From Phytoseiulus persimilis (taxonomy: Eukaryota > Arthropoda > Arachnida > Mesostigmata > Phytoseiidae): DNA of 64,000 nt. Positions 22,680 to 36,490 of the stretch are shown here, in pieces. The stretch is taken from NCBI GenBank assembly GCA_037576195.1, contig CM075101.1, positions 4,774,001-4,838,000 of the forward strand. Direction: 5' to 3'. Numbering within the stretch: position 1 is the stretch's first letter; every line of letters starts with the position of its first letter. A program made the translations under genes and the position numbers. The notes beneath the pieces were generated by a model. The model was given only the letters and a program-made list of their open reading frames with translations, was not told where the DNA came from and ran no database searches.

Positions 22680-25640
22680 CCAGTTCGCTGCGAATAAACA
22701 GATGCTATCACCTAGATTCAGTTACACCACTTGATGCAACCGTGAGCTTTTCCCCCGCTCACATACGGGAGCTGAGTTTCCGCTCAGTTCCTGATGAGTT
22801 TCTTGGATCCGTTGCTCGGAGCAAACTTACAAACTGCCAGGAAATGGGACAGATTGCCTGACAGCGTCTTTCCGGATAAAATCAGTACAATAGGATTCTG
22901 CTGCAACGACTGCGGATGGAGCAAAAGGTGCCAAAACTCAGATTGCCTACGATGGAATCAAAAAGCCTTCAACTCACGCTGATCGTATGAGTAGAAAGAA
23001 TCGTGAGCCGCCGACAATTATGCGCGAAGCTTCTCCAATCCGCAACTCAGGTGGAATCGTTGGGGAGTGCCAGAGTTCTGTCAACGGGAATTGATAACCG
23101 AGAACATCCAATCTTCTCTACCGCTATTCAACTGGGAACAGTCAGATGGATGATGCATGAGCCGGTTCTCGCGGTCAAATTTGCGGACTTGAAATGTAAA
23201 CAATCCGAATCCTAATCGACGGAAAGGGAAAATAATATCTGTGCGGAACTTCGCGTGACTGAGGACTTGAGTCTCCCGTTCGCCCCGGATTCGTTCATCC
23301 GAATTCGTCGCCTGTCGAAGCTCAACGGGAGAAATCCATCTTCAGAGTGTATTTGGACATTTATTGAGAATGAATGCTCTCCCACAGACGCTCCTCAGCT
23401 GCAGAAGCAGACTGGGAGTTGAGGTCTCGAACGGACGTCATCTCTCCTTTCCAGGAGGATACCCTGTAATGGAATCGTCCACACGGAGGATCGTCAGTTT
23501 GAGACCTTCAGGAAACGGAGGATCTGAGATCATAAGAACGAAATCTGTTGACAGGAAGATGAACACAGCGATGGCAATGATCTTTGCTGAACAGTCGAGC
23601 GATCCCGGCTTCTGTCTTCTTTCCTGACTGACTTCCCCTCGGCCGTAGGGCCATGGTCCTGTTCAGGATCTCCTCCAGTAGTCAGCAACAGCGCTGATTG
23701 CATTCTATGTCCAATTAAATATTCTACTGGAGAGCTGAGAATCACGGTGAAGAGCAGGGTATCAGCGTTCTCACATCTCATCAAAAGGGATCACGCGTGC
23801 TCAGTGGCGTACCCAGGATTAGGGGAGTGGGTTGAAATTTTTGTCCTTCAGCCTCCCATGCACACATTCTGTAACACCCTGAAGAAACATTTCCTTAGAT
23901 CGCTCTCGAACTGTTAATGGAAAATCCACTGAGTCCTGGGATTCGTGGAGCCCAATGGAAACAGTTGGATGTATGAGCATAGAGTGGAGCTTATCACTAC
24001 TTAATCGAACATGAGCCTTGCATCCATGGCCGTCAAGGAAGCTTACGTTCGAGTTGAAAGCTCAGAAGCGAGATGCTGAGGATCCCGTTCCCAATGTACT
24101 CCAGAATCGATGGTGTTCATCGACCGCCACCACCTTAGTATATTAGGTATGGCTCGGTTTCGAAAGGCTAGAGAATTTTGTTGCGAGAGCTTGACCAAGA
24201 TAGTGTGAGCACACAAGTTCGGAGGGGAGGGGGGGGGGGAGCTGAAGTCTACCACACGACTCCCTACAGAATCCGGATCCTCTTCAAGTTCTGAGAAATT
24301 TCACGTACTCAGAAGCCAAGTCGATGACCACCTCCGGTGGTGGCCCCGGCTGCACCAATGTGGGCATTTGGCAGTGCTCCAGGCAGATTTTAAGCGACTT
24401 GCCGAAAATTAACCTGCTCCATTCAAACGGGACTAGGAACATTCGAAAACTTTGTGTGTTTTTCGGGGACTCTAGATGATGTGTTTATTTCTCTTCAATC
24501 TCCCAGTCGTCTTACCTACAGTTAATATAAACCGCTACGGTAAAGGTTCAACGTTTTCTAAAAAGAAGTTCTATAGAAAAAGAAAATCATCTCCTCATGC
24601 TTAACTTGACCTATTCTATCCTGCTTAGAATTTAAACAAATTGCCGCGACTGCTGTCAGTCAAGTTATTCAATTTACGTCAATCATCGCTTCATCCGAAC
24701 CGTGGATTATCTCAGAGACAGTTGGTCGGGAGCTCCGAGTGTCGCTTTTTACTGCAATTTTCATATCAGACTCTTCCGATCCGTCGGCGCTGGTTCGCGA
24801 GGGCGCGTTCAGGCGACAGATTGCCAACGAACAAATGAATCCCTGTTTTGTGCTTGGATACTTAAAATAAAAACTGATTCGAACGGCAGCATACAGCCAC
24901 GGAGCATCACTCAGAACATATTTGATATAAATAACATACCACTCGAACACCATCACGACTGATCGAATAACCACGGAAACTGAACTCGAAAACTTTCGCC
25001 AAGAGAGACAATGGTCTCCTTCTCGGTGACTCTTCCACATACCAGAATCTGGATTCGTGGCATTCAGCTCACTGTGTCGTTCCTCTACGCGAGGGTCTCT
25101 CTGAATCCCTGAACCGTGAAGTTTCTAGCGGAGGCTTTGAAGCAGCTACGACTCCGACTGCCCGGGGAAATGTTGGAGTCAGGTCAAAAAAGGAGGTTAC
25201 CCGAGTTCACGCCCAATGCTTCGTATGGGCGAGCTTTCAGGCAGTGGGGCGTTTCGAACAGTACTGACGCATCCTAGAGAAGCTCGGAATATCTGTCCGT
25301 TTGTTTCGGAACAGCCTGTCGTGACCTGGAGCATGTTCCGATCCGTTTTCGAGTTGAGATAAGCCGGCGTTGCCTTCCGTTCCGTGGTCGGAAGTCTCTC
25401 AATATGGCAGAAACAGTAGTCGTTCTCCTTGCCGCGTTTTGTGCGCGAAGCGGAATCGCCATCTAGCGCCGGAGAGTATCCCGCCCACTCGTTGGAAAAA
25501 AAGACTCCGATCTGTTCTTGTGGAGGTTGTTCTCAGGATCCTTTGCGTAGCAATTCATCATCGATTCGATTCAGGTGGCTCGAGTTTCTATTGGTGTCGA
25601 AAATTTCCGTCCTCTGATCTACAGTTGCTGTTGTAAACTC
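22680..25640. other. Intergenic region with two weak candidate exons
   Basis: Two stretches read like protein ends on the minus strand. 24288-24430 ends in PPEVVIDLASEYVKFLRT then stop; 24669-24810 ends in SEIIHGSDEAMIDVN then stop. I could not build upstream exons for either, nor place them in a family. A G-rich run sits at 24221-24239. The rest shows no exon chain. Confidence 0.3.
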
Positions 25641-25650
25641 CAGTTAAGCT

Positions 25651-28600
25651 TTAGTTCTGAAGAATCTCCTCAATGATCTGATGAACACCTGCGCTCACTT
25701 CAGGCGCACGGCACTTGACCGACAGCTTGATGACAGGCTGCGTGGGCTGGATTTTGAGCTCTGCCAGCACCCAAATGCCGTTAACCAGCTTGAGCGAAAG
25801 GTAGAGCATATCCTGTCCGTCGACGCTCCGCTTAGCGATGGTGAACATATTGTTCTGCTGCAGTTTCGCAGAGATCTGATCAGATGAAAGACCCGTGTTG
25901 TTGTTGACTTCGAACTGTAGTTCGTTATCAGGAGGAATGTCCTTCCAAGTGGCGAGGAATACCTTCTTGTCCATCTGACCATCTTCAACAGCTAGAGCGT
26001 GCATGGGCGCGAGACACGAGAAGTAGAGCACATCCACGTTGTTCTTGATGGCCACTTGAATGTTTGTGAGCGGAGTCATTTTGTGAACGGGACCACCAAC
26101 GGTCAACGGGAGAGAAATATCCTGAGGGTACGACGGCTGCAGAGGGAGCGGTACGTTAAGGGGCTGCGCTGGAATGATTCCGAAGCTGTTCTTGTTGAAC
26201 TGAACAGCGAAACCGCTCATGGCTCCCATGGCTTTGTTCGAAAGTGTCATGTCCATGAAGAGCTGACCGTTACGGCGAGCGAACGTGCCGTTGATTTCTA
26301 GGCCTTTGCCTTTGGTGGCTTCGAGCCATGTCTGTTTCGGTAGCGTATGGAATGCAGAAGTTGGCGTCACCCCGAATATGTCGCCGAGGAGTCCAGCTGT
26401 ATTGTTCGCAGCTGCAGAAGGAGGAATCTGCGTCGAGCTAACGGGAACTCCGCCTACATCGCCCAGAAGCGAATCCAAACCACCACCCAGAACATCGCCT
26501 AGGCCGGCGCCCACCGTGGGCGTCGGCTGTGGGGGGTTGAATCCGCCTCCCAGATCGATTGAGAGGAGATCGCCGATGAGCGAATCAGCTGACGGAATCA
26601 CAGCTGGGGTCGCTGCCACCGGGGCGACTACTGAAGATGCGGAAGCACCCGCTGAGCCCCCGGACGCGCTGATGCCCTTGGCATGGGCCAATTGGGTTTT
26701 TGCTCCTTCAACGAACGCCGAGGGTGGCTTATGGTAGACGGATGCCAGAGATCCGATATGACAGATTAGTTCGTCGAGGAGCGTGGGCTCCAGGAGATCG
26801 GTTTCTTCGGATATCAGAGGCTTTTCGGCCAAGACAACCTCTTTCGCTGCCGCGGGGTCTGTTGACAGGAGACGCCAGTAGATGAATCCTCGATCGCGGA
26901 GGTCGGGGTTATCGGAATCTTGGGTTGCCAGTGAGAGCACCTGGTTCGAGGAGGAACAAATGGTCAAGAGGTCGGATTGGGTCACTGAGGAAATAACCGT
27001 TCCAATATGAATCTCGAATTCCGCTTCCAAGAGAAACGCCCAAACGTCGCTGCGGTCGATACGGCGACGCACAGATGAGCTTACCTGTTGAACCAGTTCT
27101 TGGGTTTCAGTGGGTCTCTTGAGGAAGAGTTTTACAATCGCCGTAAGCAGCTGGAGCTGAACGGCGGTGTTTTCATCGTGGAACCCTTCGAGGAAAGATT
27201 CGAGCAGCTCATCGGCGTTGTCGATTCGCTCAGCATATTCGCCTGGAGTCAGATCGTCAAGTTGAATTTGTGAAACGGAGTTCGAGTAGCGATGTCAGCT
27301 CTGATAATTTTTTGTGCTAAAGAATATTTTACGGAGAATCTGGCCAGTGTTCTTAGCGTGGAAAAATTACCGATAATCCAAATCATGGACGCGCGGGCTT
27401 CGGGCTCGTCAAGTGTATCCAGGTTCTCACAGAGAGTGGAAATGATACTTTCGTATTTGTTGGGATATTTTCGGAAAATGTCTTTGATGACAACGATCGC
27501 TTCCTGAACCACATAGTTGACTTTTGTTTGGATCAGGTCGAGTAGTGTAGCTACACATTTCTCGGCGGAGGGCTCCACCTGGCGGATAACGAGGTTCGTT
27601 TGGTATTGCCGATCTGTTACGCAAATCGCGGTTGCAAAAGTGAACCCGAGGTTTTCGAGCTTACCTTGATGGCGCAGCGTCCGATCGCTCGCACAGACTT
27701 GCGAACAAAGTCTACATCGACTTCGGTTGCGTACTCTTTGAGCTCGCTCAGAACTTGTCCAATGTTTGACTGATTCGCCAAGCGGATCATGATATCTAGC
27801 TTTTCGAGCTTCACGTAAATGGGGTCGTTGTACTTGACGAAGAAGACTTTCATTTCGTTCTGCAAAGTCAACCCAGGGGGGTTAGAGTCAGCCAGGAATT
27901 TGAACTTCGTGGCTTGACCAATCGGCGCAGGATCAGTTCAGGATCTACGAACCTTGAGAATATCCGGGCGTTTCTGGACAATGAGGTTGATGTTCCGGAG
28001 AGCGACATATTGCACCTCTGGTTCGGAACTAAGAAGCGTCACCAGTGGTGGGGCCAATTTCCTCGTAAGCGACGCGACCGCATCTTGGCCATCGGGACTC
28101 GCGGCGACAGCCTCCATGAGCTTCATGAGCACTCGGACAGCGCTGAGGACCACCGCGGCGTTGGCATGAGCCAAGCGCGGAGTCACTCGCTCACAGATGG
28201 ACTGCGCTTCGCGATCGTCTCTCGGCGTATAAGACGACAAAGCGTCGAGTATGAAGACTTGACCCCATTCGCTGCATTCGTTCAGCGCTGTCAGGAGTTT
28301 GTTGATCGACTGAGGCGCCATAGCGGAATTGGAATCGCCGGCGATCTCCGACAGAGCCGCAACGGCGTTTGCGACGACCATGGGATTGGAATCCGACAGC
28401 AGCTCTTTTAAGGAATCCAGAAATCCCCTATCTTCCACTAGGGAAGAGCTGATGTCGTGCAATTTGGCCACACACACGGCCGCCGTTTTTCGCACGTACG
28501 GATCTTCGTCCTTGAGGCATTTGCGTAGAGGTTCGCATAGGTACTCGGTGATCTTATCGACTCGAATGCAACCCATCGTGCGCACAGCCAGCGCCCTGAT

Positions 28601-28903
28601 CAACGGGTTGGGATCCTCGCAATCCTTTACGAAGGTGTTCACAGCCATTATAGCCATGTCTGGCTGCGATTTGGCATAGTTCATCAAGTAGAGGTAGACC
28701 AGCTTCTTCAGTTCGAGGTTATCCGTTTGCATGCAGTTCACCACGTCAGGAAACAGTGCTGACACATCTTTGCCGACGGTCATAGAGGCGATAACCTTTT
28801 TGACGGCTTCTCGCTTCTTTTCCTTCTTCTCCGAATTCAGTTCGCTCTTGAGTTCGAAGATCTCTCCTTTTTTCGTTGTGGTGAAGTACTTTGCGTCGGT
28901 CAT
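25651..28903 (-). CDS. AP2B1 / AP1B1 type: AP-1/AP-2 beta adaptin
   Basis: Large beta subunit of clathrin adaptors, at the plasma membrane (AP-2) and trans-Golgi or endosomes (AP-1). Insects use one beta gene for both. Five exons on the minus strand: 27953-28903, 27665-27859, 27371-27578, 27085-27242, 25651-26940; phases agree, 933 residues (human 937-949). The trunk of HEAT-like helices is nearly identical to vertebrate sequence ([58 protein letters not shown]). A Gly/Ala/Pro hinge carries a clathrin-box motif, LLSID, near residue 670. Two ear subdomains follow, ending [16 protein letters not shown]. The start ATG lies in [19 protein letters not shown], the family's usual N-terminus. It cannot be split into AP-1 or AP-2 from sequence alone. 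Confidence 0.97.
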
Positions 28904-30405
28904 CTTGCCTCGCTTCCGAGCTTATTCCGCTCCTCTCCCAATGAGAATCCTATGCACTTCTCGCTGGAATAAGACGAGATATTCCGTCAGCGCTCGTGCA
29001 GCACCCAGGATGCCCCTTGACAACCAGAGCTCGACGGGACATTCTTTCTAATAAGCCGGTGGTACCGTTCCGGAACACAAATGAAGGAACTCACCCAGCG
29101 GCAATCAGTGGCCGTAAACTTGCTCCTGAAAGTGAGAAAATAATAGCGATAAAGATCATCGTTGCGCTTCTTGCTCCATGCCAGGTTCTCACTGCGAGAA
29201 TCAATCTGAGGCGGGGAGTGTTCCATTGCGAATCTGGTCCGGTTATGGATATCAGTACAATCGAATGATCCAATCCGCAAACTACATTTGCGGAGAATGT
29301 TGATTGGAGCTAATCTTCGAATATCGGTTTTCTGTTTTTACTGAGACGCCTGGGAATTCCAGCACCGTCACTTGTTGCTGACATCTGAATTTCCAATAGA
29401 CGAAATGTCCATCACGCGACACGAAAGCGAGTGGTACGTTCTCGGGGACGAAATCGTTTGATGAGTGGACCTCCAACACTACGATGTGACTCAGGAAGAG
29501 TCTTTCCTGAGTTCAATCTAGCAGCGAGGTAAGCTGTCCTGAGCTATTGCGGGCCTGAATGACCGCTGCAGCGAAAGGGAGGACCCTGCAGTTTGACGTT
29601 TGGCTCTTCCTGCGAACAGTTCCCGACATTTTCGCGGAGAACGTCCAGAATCAATCCGCTTCATCCACAGCCCATCAACGCTTGACAATTCAACAGCCGG
29701 GGCAGGGCGTCAAGACAATAGAGGGCTCCATCGGACTCACCGTAAGGAACTGTCGAGGATTTGCCCCCAGGCGCGACCAGACCTCACTTTCAGGCTCGAG
29801 CGAGCAGGGCGGTTCGCTACGAGGCAAGGACTCGGAGAAACCGAGTCGAGTTTGATGGCTCCTGTTCGTGGCTCCTGGAAAAACGCCCCTCTCGGCGGCT
29901 CCCAGCGTTTCGTAGTCGACGGGAGTTGATACTTGTTAGAGTCAGACCGTCATTCGTTGCTCTCTGACGTCCGACGATGTTGGCTGTCGGGTGGTGCCGA
30001 CGTCGTCTGCTTTCGATGATTCACTTTCGGCACAATTTCGAAAAGCAGCTCAACGCGCGAAAATTCGAATCGCTGTCGTCCGCGCTAGAGATTTGCTTCC
30101 AAGAATAACTGCCGTCCGCGGAACGGGTCTTCCAGGCTTCATCCTCGCTCAGAATGAAGGAGAAGTGCTTCGCGTAGGCTCTCGTGCCCTCCTCAAGCTG
30201 AAAACTGTGGCGCTCGGCCCCACTTCTCATCTTCACCAGGCATCCCTCCCCCCGGAGTGTTCGGTGGGGTGGTTGAGTTCGATCACAGGCCAGACGAGGC
30301 GAGAGGTCCCTGGTCCCCGAAATTCTATGTTGTCCCCAAGTGTTGACATCCGATAGGGGGAATTTCCCGACGCGGCTGCGATAGCGCTCGCTCCTTTCGC
30401 GTGAT
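28904..30405. other. Spacer between divergent adaptin and malectin genes
   Basis: Adaptin runs left and malectin right, so both promoters should lie here. A minus-strand piece near 29088-29280 has acceptor-like CTCACTTTCAG and donor-like GTGAGTTC borders and could be a 5' noncoding exon of adaptin. A minus frame at 29282-29479 is unassigned. Confidence 0.35.
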
Positions 30406-32051
30406 ATGCTGCGGGTTCTGAGAGCCGCCTACGTGCTAGCGTATTGTCACTGTGCAGATGTGGTGTCCCCGGTATCCCAGAGCGCCACTTCTGAGAGTAC
30501 GATTCCTGAGGTGAGAGAGTGGATCCTCACAGGTCCTCCGCCCGTCGGACCGCACTGAAGAGCTCCATCAATACCCGAGCTCGGGCGCGATTCCGCACAT
30601 CAATGCGGGAATCGTTCACGGAACCATCCGACTCATAAACCAGCAATCTCGAGGATGTGATCGGAGATCCAGCCCTACTGCGATCGTGAAAAGAGCGCAT
30701 TGGGAAAGTCGGCAGTGCTTGAAGTTTGAGTCGATGCTGTTGCCGTGCTGGATTCATCCGAATTCCCTCAATGATTCGAGGTTTGACGTGGAACGTGACG
30801 ACTTCAATCAATTTTCAGGTAATCTATGCAATAAATGCGGGTGGAGACACCCACACAGATATACATGGCATTCGCTACGAAAGGGACCCGCTTTTCGGAA
30901 AGAGTGACTGTGGCACCGCTAGCGAATTTGGTCGCACTTTGCTGATAGCGAGATCACACCTCAATGACCAGATTCTTTATCAAACCGAAAGGTGAGTGGA
31001 TTTCCCCAATCCATCGAAATGGCTCGTGATCCAGAGAACATCCTCGATTTCCGACATCTCAATCAATTTCCCAACGAAGGTATCACACGTCTACGTTCGG
31101 ATATGACATACCGGTCTCGCAGGACGGTAACTATGTGATGATCCTGAAGTTTTGCGAAGTTTACTTCGACGCTCCGGGACAGAAGGTGAGGACAGGTGAC
31201 GGATTTGATCGATCACGCAAATCCTCGGAAATCCTGTGCTCCGATCGTTAACCGACGCGGATGGGTGAGGAGATCCCGACTCAACGCCGAATTCTCAATT
31301 GCAGATATTCGATGTAGTGCTAAATCATGAACATATTGTCGTGCCAAATCTCGATATTTTCGCTAGGGTAGGACGTGGCGTGGCTCTCGACGTTGTCGTG
31401 CCTTTCAGAATCAAGTCTAACATGGTGAGTGCTCTTGAGAAGGTGATGGGGTGCGGGACAACACTGAACAATCGAACTGACTATCTCGTCTGAGATTCTG
31501 ATCGTCTTTCTGTCGCTAGAGGTAGCTCCGTTGCCGTCTCATCACGTAATTTCCCCCTTCGACAGCTCTTCGTCATTGGTCAGCAATCTACACATACGGG
31601 GAAGATCCGCGTGGATTTCGCGAAAGGAGAGTCAGACAATCCCAAAATAAACGCGGTTGTCGTGGCCAGAGGCGGCCCCGACAGTAAGTTAATCCGACTG
31701 AAGTTGTTTCGAGGCAGCGGACCCGTGATGCAACTTTATCGCAGTTCCCAAATTCCCTCGAGACGAGCTGCGCACGATTGACGCATTTTCATTGTTTTTT
31801 CCCACCAACTAGGCGTGCACGAACTAATCGGACCAATGCCTATGCCGGTTCCTGTCGCCGTGCAGACCACAATCGAAGGAGAAACTGTGAAACCGGTGTT
31901 CACCCCTCTGGAGGAAACGACTGACAAAACCTACGCGGCTCCGCCTCCCGCAGACCCTGCTTACGGACTGGAAGAGCTGGTTTCACTTCTCCCCATAATC
32001 GGTGCCATCGGAGCCTTCGTTCCAGTCTTGTTCTGTTGGTTCCGAATTTAG
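30406..32051 (+). CDS. MLEC: Malectin
   Basis: Type I membrane lectin of the endoplasmic reticulum that binds diglucosylated N-glycans and works with ribophorin I in early glycoprotein quality control. Six exons: 30406-30510, 30819-30991, 31080-31185, 31305-31424, 31566-31683, 31813-32051; all phases agree, 286 residues (human 292). Exon one encodes a short signal peptide (MLRVLRAAYVLAYCHC). The lectin domain follows: VIYAINAGGDTHTDIHGI, DQILYQTERYHTSTFGYDIP, YVMILKFCEVYFDAPGQKIF, GKIRVDFAKG and KINAVVVARGGPD. The linker is Pro/Thr-rich rather than the Glu-rich run of mammals. A single membrane segment ends the protein (VSLLPIIGAIGAFVPVLFCW) with a tiny cytosolic tail, as in the family. Confidence 0.95.
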
Positions 32052-35000
32052 ACCGATCCACGGTAGAACCGGAGGATTTCTCTAGTTTGAAGCTCCCACT
32101 CTCGAATATCGGCGGGCTATCTGCTCTCTCGCAGCTGTCAGTGGGGGCCTTCGATCTTTGAAACAAGTCGGTTGTATAGGCCTCGTGCAATTCATCAGAA
32201 GTTCTAGTCGAATTACCCTGAGCTCGTTAACTGTATCGGAGTATCGAGGAATGCCCTCGAACATTGGATGTTTACCTCTTCGATCCCACGACAGTGCTCC
32301 CCCAGAAACTGGAATTCAGATCACTCCGATGATCTCGGAGATTGAAAAGTGGAGAAACATCGCAGAATACGATGGTGTAGAATGGCTTTTCTCAAACTTG
32401 CATTGTAATGATAGTTGCATGCGCAGCGTGAACTAGGTGGTCTTCTATTCTCAGTGGTAGACAGGCCTTTCGAATGCAGACCTTTCCAACGCACATGGGG
32501 AGATAGTTGACGTTCATTTGTGGATAGAAGGCGGGTTGAGTGAGATTTTCAATAAACCTGAATCGAACGGTCTCAATGCTATGGCGGAATTCAAGTGAAC
32601 GTGACCCCATCCACATGTATATTCCAGAACAGACTTCCCGGGACCGATGGTAAAACTCTGCGAACACGCGAGCAATTCCCGTAGAATGATCAGGCCCTCG
32701 AGCTGAGCTCGATCCTCTTGGAGCACATGTCTGAGTGCATTACCTAACGACTATTCCAGTTGACATCAAGGTCTCTTGTTTCCGACTTCTTCCCTCGCCG
32801 ATCGCTGGCGATAAAAACCATCGGCAGAACGCTTGAGAAGTTCGTCTGAACAGTGACTCCCAGAATTTTTCGAACTTGGGAAATAGGCAAGTTTGACATT
32901 TCACGGTGCTGATGTTATGGAACATTCCTGAGTCGTTTCGTTTTCTGTCAGCCGGCTCGAGGGAGCATCCGCATGTAGCATTGCCATGCTTGATTGCTGA
33001 TTGCTTGTCGAAGCCACTTCCGCTGTCTGATTACGTTAAGATTCAACATGTGCATTCGCATAACTGATCACTGGCTTCCACCTGGACGAACGGGAGAACA
33101 TGGACAACGTAACAACCTCGACTCGTAACCAGGGACTCAATGATGAGCGCGATGTAATCACGTTATAAAACGAAATCTTAATGGGAGCGGGCTTCTGGAG
33201 ATCCGCTCCGTTTCCTCGACTCTTCCCCAAGCTCTCGAGCCCCCTGCTGCTGCTGCATGCGTGGCGCTTCCACCGCCATCGATTCTCCATGGAAGAGGAG
33301 ATGGAAAAACCGAAGTTTTCGGAAAGAGCTCGGGCTCCTATCGACGAATAATGTCGGAATTACACTCTCATGCTCCGATTCAGCCGAGTGGAGAGGGGAA
33401 AGAATATATCCAACGCGGTCCAGAATCCAAGGGATCTACTTCCTCCAATGAGAATGCGGTGTTTAGTTTCGCCTTCTGAGTTTCAATCATACAGCACCTC
33501 TACCCATTCTGGGTCTACGTTACTACGAGAACATTTCAAAGATTCCCTAAAAGGAGAGCAACGCATCTGTTTGAGTGCAGCGCCAACTAAAATCGATTGA
33601 ACGAGCTGTCCCGCGGCCATTTGAGCCTTTGTGCTCTCAGCATTCGGTCTCGTCCTCGAAGCGCTCGCCTGATCCGATCCGCGGTCGACGACATCTGCGG
33701 CACTGAGCAACCGTAAGGAGATGATCCGAACTCTGGACGTGAGTTGCCAATGAGACGGAACGTTTGGCTGATTGAGTGCGAAATCGCAGAGAACCGGACC
33801 AGTGCTCATCATGCATACCTGCCATTGAACATCCCGCCGTAACGTGATACTCAGCCCCTTGGAACTCCTTCAAGTCTGGCCGTTGCGCTTTCATCTAGAA
33901 ACTCGCTGTCAGATAGGCTCATGATAACTGAAGAAATAATGATTATGCGAAAAGCTCTTTGTATCAGTTTCCGCTTAGGGTTTATGCCCTGTGAACACAG
34001 TCGCCTGTGTTCGGCGCGGAACACAGCATCGCCGCGCCACGTGATGCAATGATATGCGAGGCCAGATCGTAAAGGCTCTCTGCCTTGTTTCACTCGCTTT
34101 CAAGCCTCCCTCCGAGAGCATCTAATCCGCAGAGGACCCAGAGACCTCGTTCCATATACTGCATTTTTTTTTTTTCGGTGATGCACAATTCTCAACCGAA
34201 TTTCCTTTATTGTATACGCTCTACTGCAAGCTGTTCCGCGGGAAACGATTCTCGGAGAATCCAGCCTTACTTATGCCCGATGAGCGCTGCCGAAGGTTAC
34301 GTTGCCTCTTCCGTTGTCGAATCGCTACAGGACGATATTGGAACGCGGATTCTCAACAACGTGCAATGGGACCAGCGGTCGGGTGGAAATAGGGGAAAGA
34401 GCCAGGGTACATGGAGAGCGGAATATGAGACATCGTTCGGAAAAACCTTTGGCTGGACAGGAAGCAGATGATGGATAAAATATAATCGGACAAAGCTTTT
34501 TCGCTCGCATGGCGACCTGATTTGCATATTCAGAGCAGCCTTCGGGGAGCTCTTCTTTTTTCCTCTCTAGCTTGTTGCGAGCGACGCTCTCAGTCTGGCG
34601 AAGGACGGAGTTAGTTTGACCAGTGAGGACCCGATGCACGAGAAGAAGACAACGATAAAGAACTATGTTCAGAATGACATCCAATGACTGTGTTAGAACA
34701 GGCGAGAGCGATCACATCGTTTTCGAGCACTGCTGTCCAGCTTCGACGTCACCTTCCGATCGAATGAGTCCCGGCCGGGCTCGGGTTCCGGAACCTTCTG
34801 CCAGCGGACCGCTGAAGGGACCGCTCTCGGAGGTGCTAACCTTTGGCATCATCGACTGGAAAGGAAAATCGTTGCTGCGTTACTCTTTCGGGGAAATTTT
34901 CGAGTTCCCAGCATCGAGCTGTGAACTCCCTCCGGATCACCAGCCACTTTCTGCGGCGATTGACATCGACGTCAAGTTGACAGATCTGGCGATGAGTGGG

Positions 35001-36490
35001 CGAGCGAGCGAGTGAGCGAACGGTAGGCTCTTGATAATTCATTCGCTTCAATTGGGTAACCTACTTTGTGGCCGGTTTAGCCCGCCCGCCAGCCCGCCTG
35101 GAGCTCCAACGCCGAGGGTCAGCGCGAATCTCGCTCCCTCCACCTTTCGCTCCTAAGTACATCTCCACACCCAACAGCGGCAGCCACAGCAGCAACCTTC
35201 GACAGACGGAGCGAATGCTTCTTCAGCAGGCAGATTAGTCAGGTGTGCTTTTCACAATCAGTCAGCCTGTCCCTTTCTCACCCTGCCTGTCGGAAACCGT
35301 TGAGTCATACTTCTGGTGCTATTGATAAACGATCACCCCATAGAACAGGTCAGTTGGTGAGATGCTACAAGCCGATAGCCCCCAGATAGAGAATCCTGGT
35401 TCAATGTTGGTCACCTGAATGGATGGTTGGATCGAGATGACACAGGAATAGATAAATGAGGGATCCTTCAAGGTCTTAGTCCGTCATTTCTAAAAATATT
35501 GCCTGCGTAAATCTCAACGGGCGTCGCATCGTTCGGCCGAGGCGTTATCAGCGCGAGCGAGCCTGAATGGAAAGCATCGCGCGAGCTGCTCGAAGCTGTT
35601 TGCGAATATGTACAGAGTTCACTAGCGGTGAGCGTTGCTGGCAGCTTCTGTAATGGGCCGAGAAGTTAGAATCGCGCGATGTGTAACCCTCTCAGTGGTG
35701 CGTGGCACTAAGGCAGGCCAATAGCGAGCGAGCGAGCGAGCGAGCGAGCGATCCGACTGGCCTGTAGGTTCGTCGGTACGTCTGCGCGAGGAACGCTCTC
35801 CCGGGCTCGGACGATACTCGCGCGCTTTCGACGAGCTCTCAGCTACATAGTCAAGCCCCCGGCTTCCGAACGCAGCATACGACTCGATATCTGTGACGAT
35901 TCAGCCCTCGAACTTCCATTCTGGCTCCTACAGTTTTGAGCTTGAGCTACTTTGAGCTTCCCCCCCTCAGGTGAGTGGTCGGCACTCCCCCGAGGGATCA
36001 GCTGACGAAGCTCTGCCGAACGTGGGGAGGTCTCAGCGCCCTGGCGGAAGGTCCCTGCAAATGTCGTGTGATTCGAACGCCTGCTATCAATCACGAGATT
36101 CGGAGTCAATTCAGCAACTCGTGCGAGTTCTGATCGATCTACCGCTCGCAATCATCCTGTGGCACCGACCTCTGAACAACTGTTCTCGAGCTGTGGTTAG
36201 CGCTCAATCAATCGGAGTCAGCGTCGGGAGGTTGGGCGAAAACGAATAAGAATTGCTGGCGGAACGCCCTCGCTGAACAGATAGTGTCCGTATCTCGCGA
36301 GTACGCTACTCAGTACGATAATAGTGACGCCGGATGATTGTTTGTTTGTTTCGCTGATGATTGCCAAGTTCCTCGCCGCGCGATTCGGAATCACTCTCCG
36401 GATGTTGACAATTTGACTGAAAACCGCATCCACTGACGTAGCGTTCGTTACCCTTGCAGCTCTGAGAGAAGTGGAAAGACCGCCAGAGAA
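32052..36490. other. Intergenic, no supported gene
   Basis: Several frames of 90-128 codons occur (32392-32667 minus, 34085-34471 plus) without recognisable domains or splice partners. 35.0-36.4 kb is rich in CGAGCGAG-type runs and probably includes the promoter side of the Spot14-like gene. A tetranucleotide repeat lies at 35723-35751. Confidence 0.35.
35723..35751. repeat. GCGA/GAGC tetranucleotide microsatellite
   Basis: About seven uninterrupted units. Shorter interrupted runs of the same unit occur near 35000 and 40137. Confidence 0.9.

Noticed and set aside
16382..32051. Idea of a functional membrane-traffic gene cluster (UVRAG, beta adaptin, malectin)
   Set aside because: The genes are on mixed strands with independent promoters and wide spacing, with Nup37 and an unknown gene between them; nothing suggests joint regulation.
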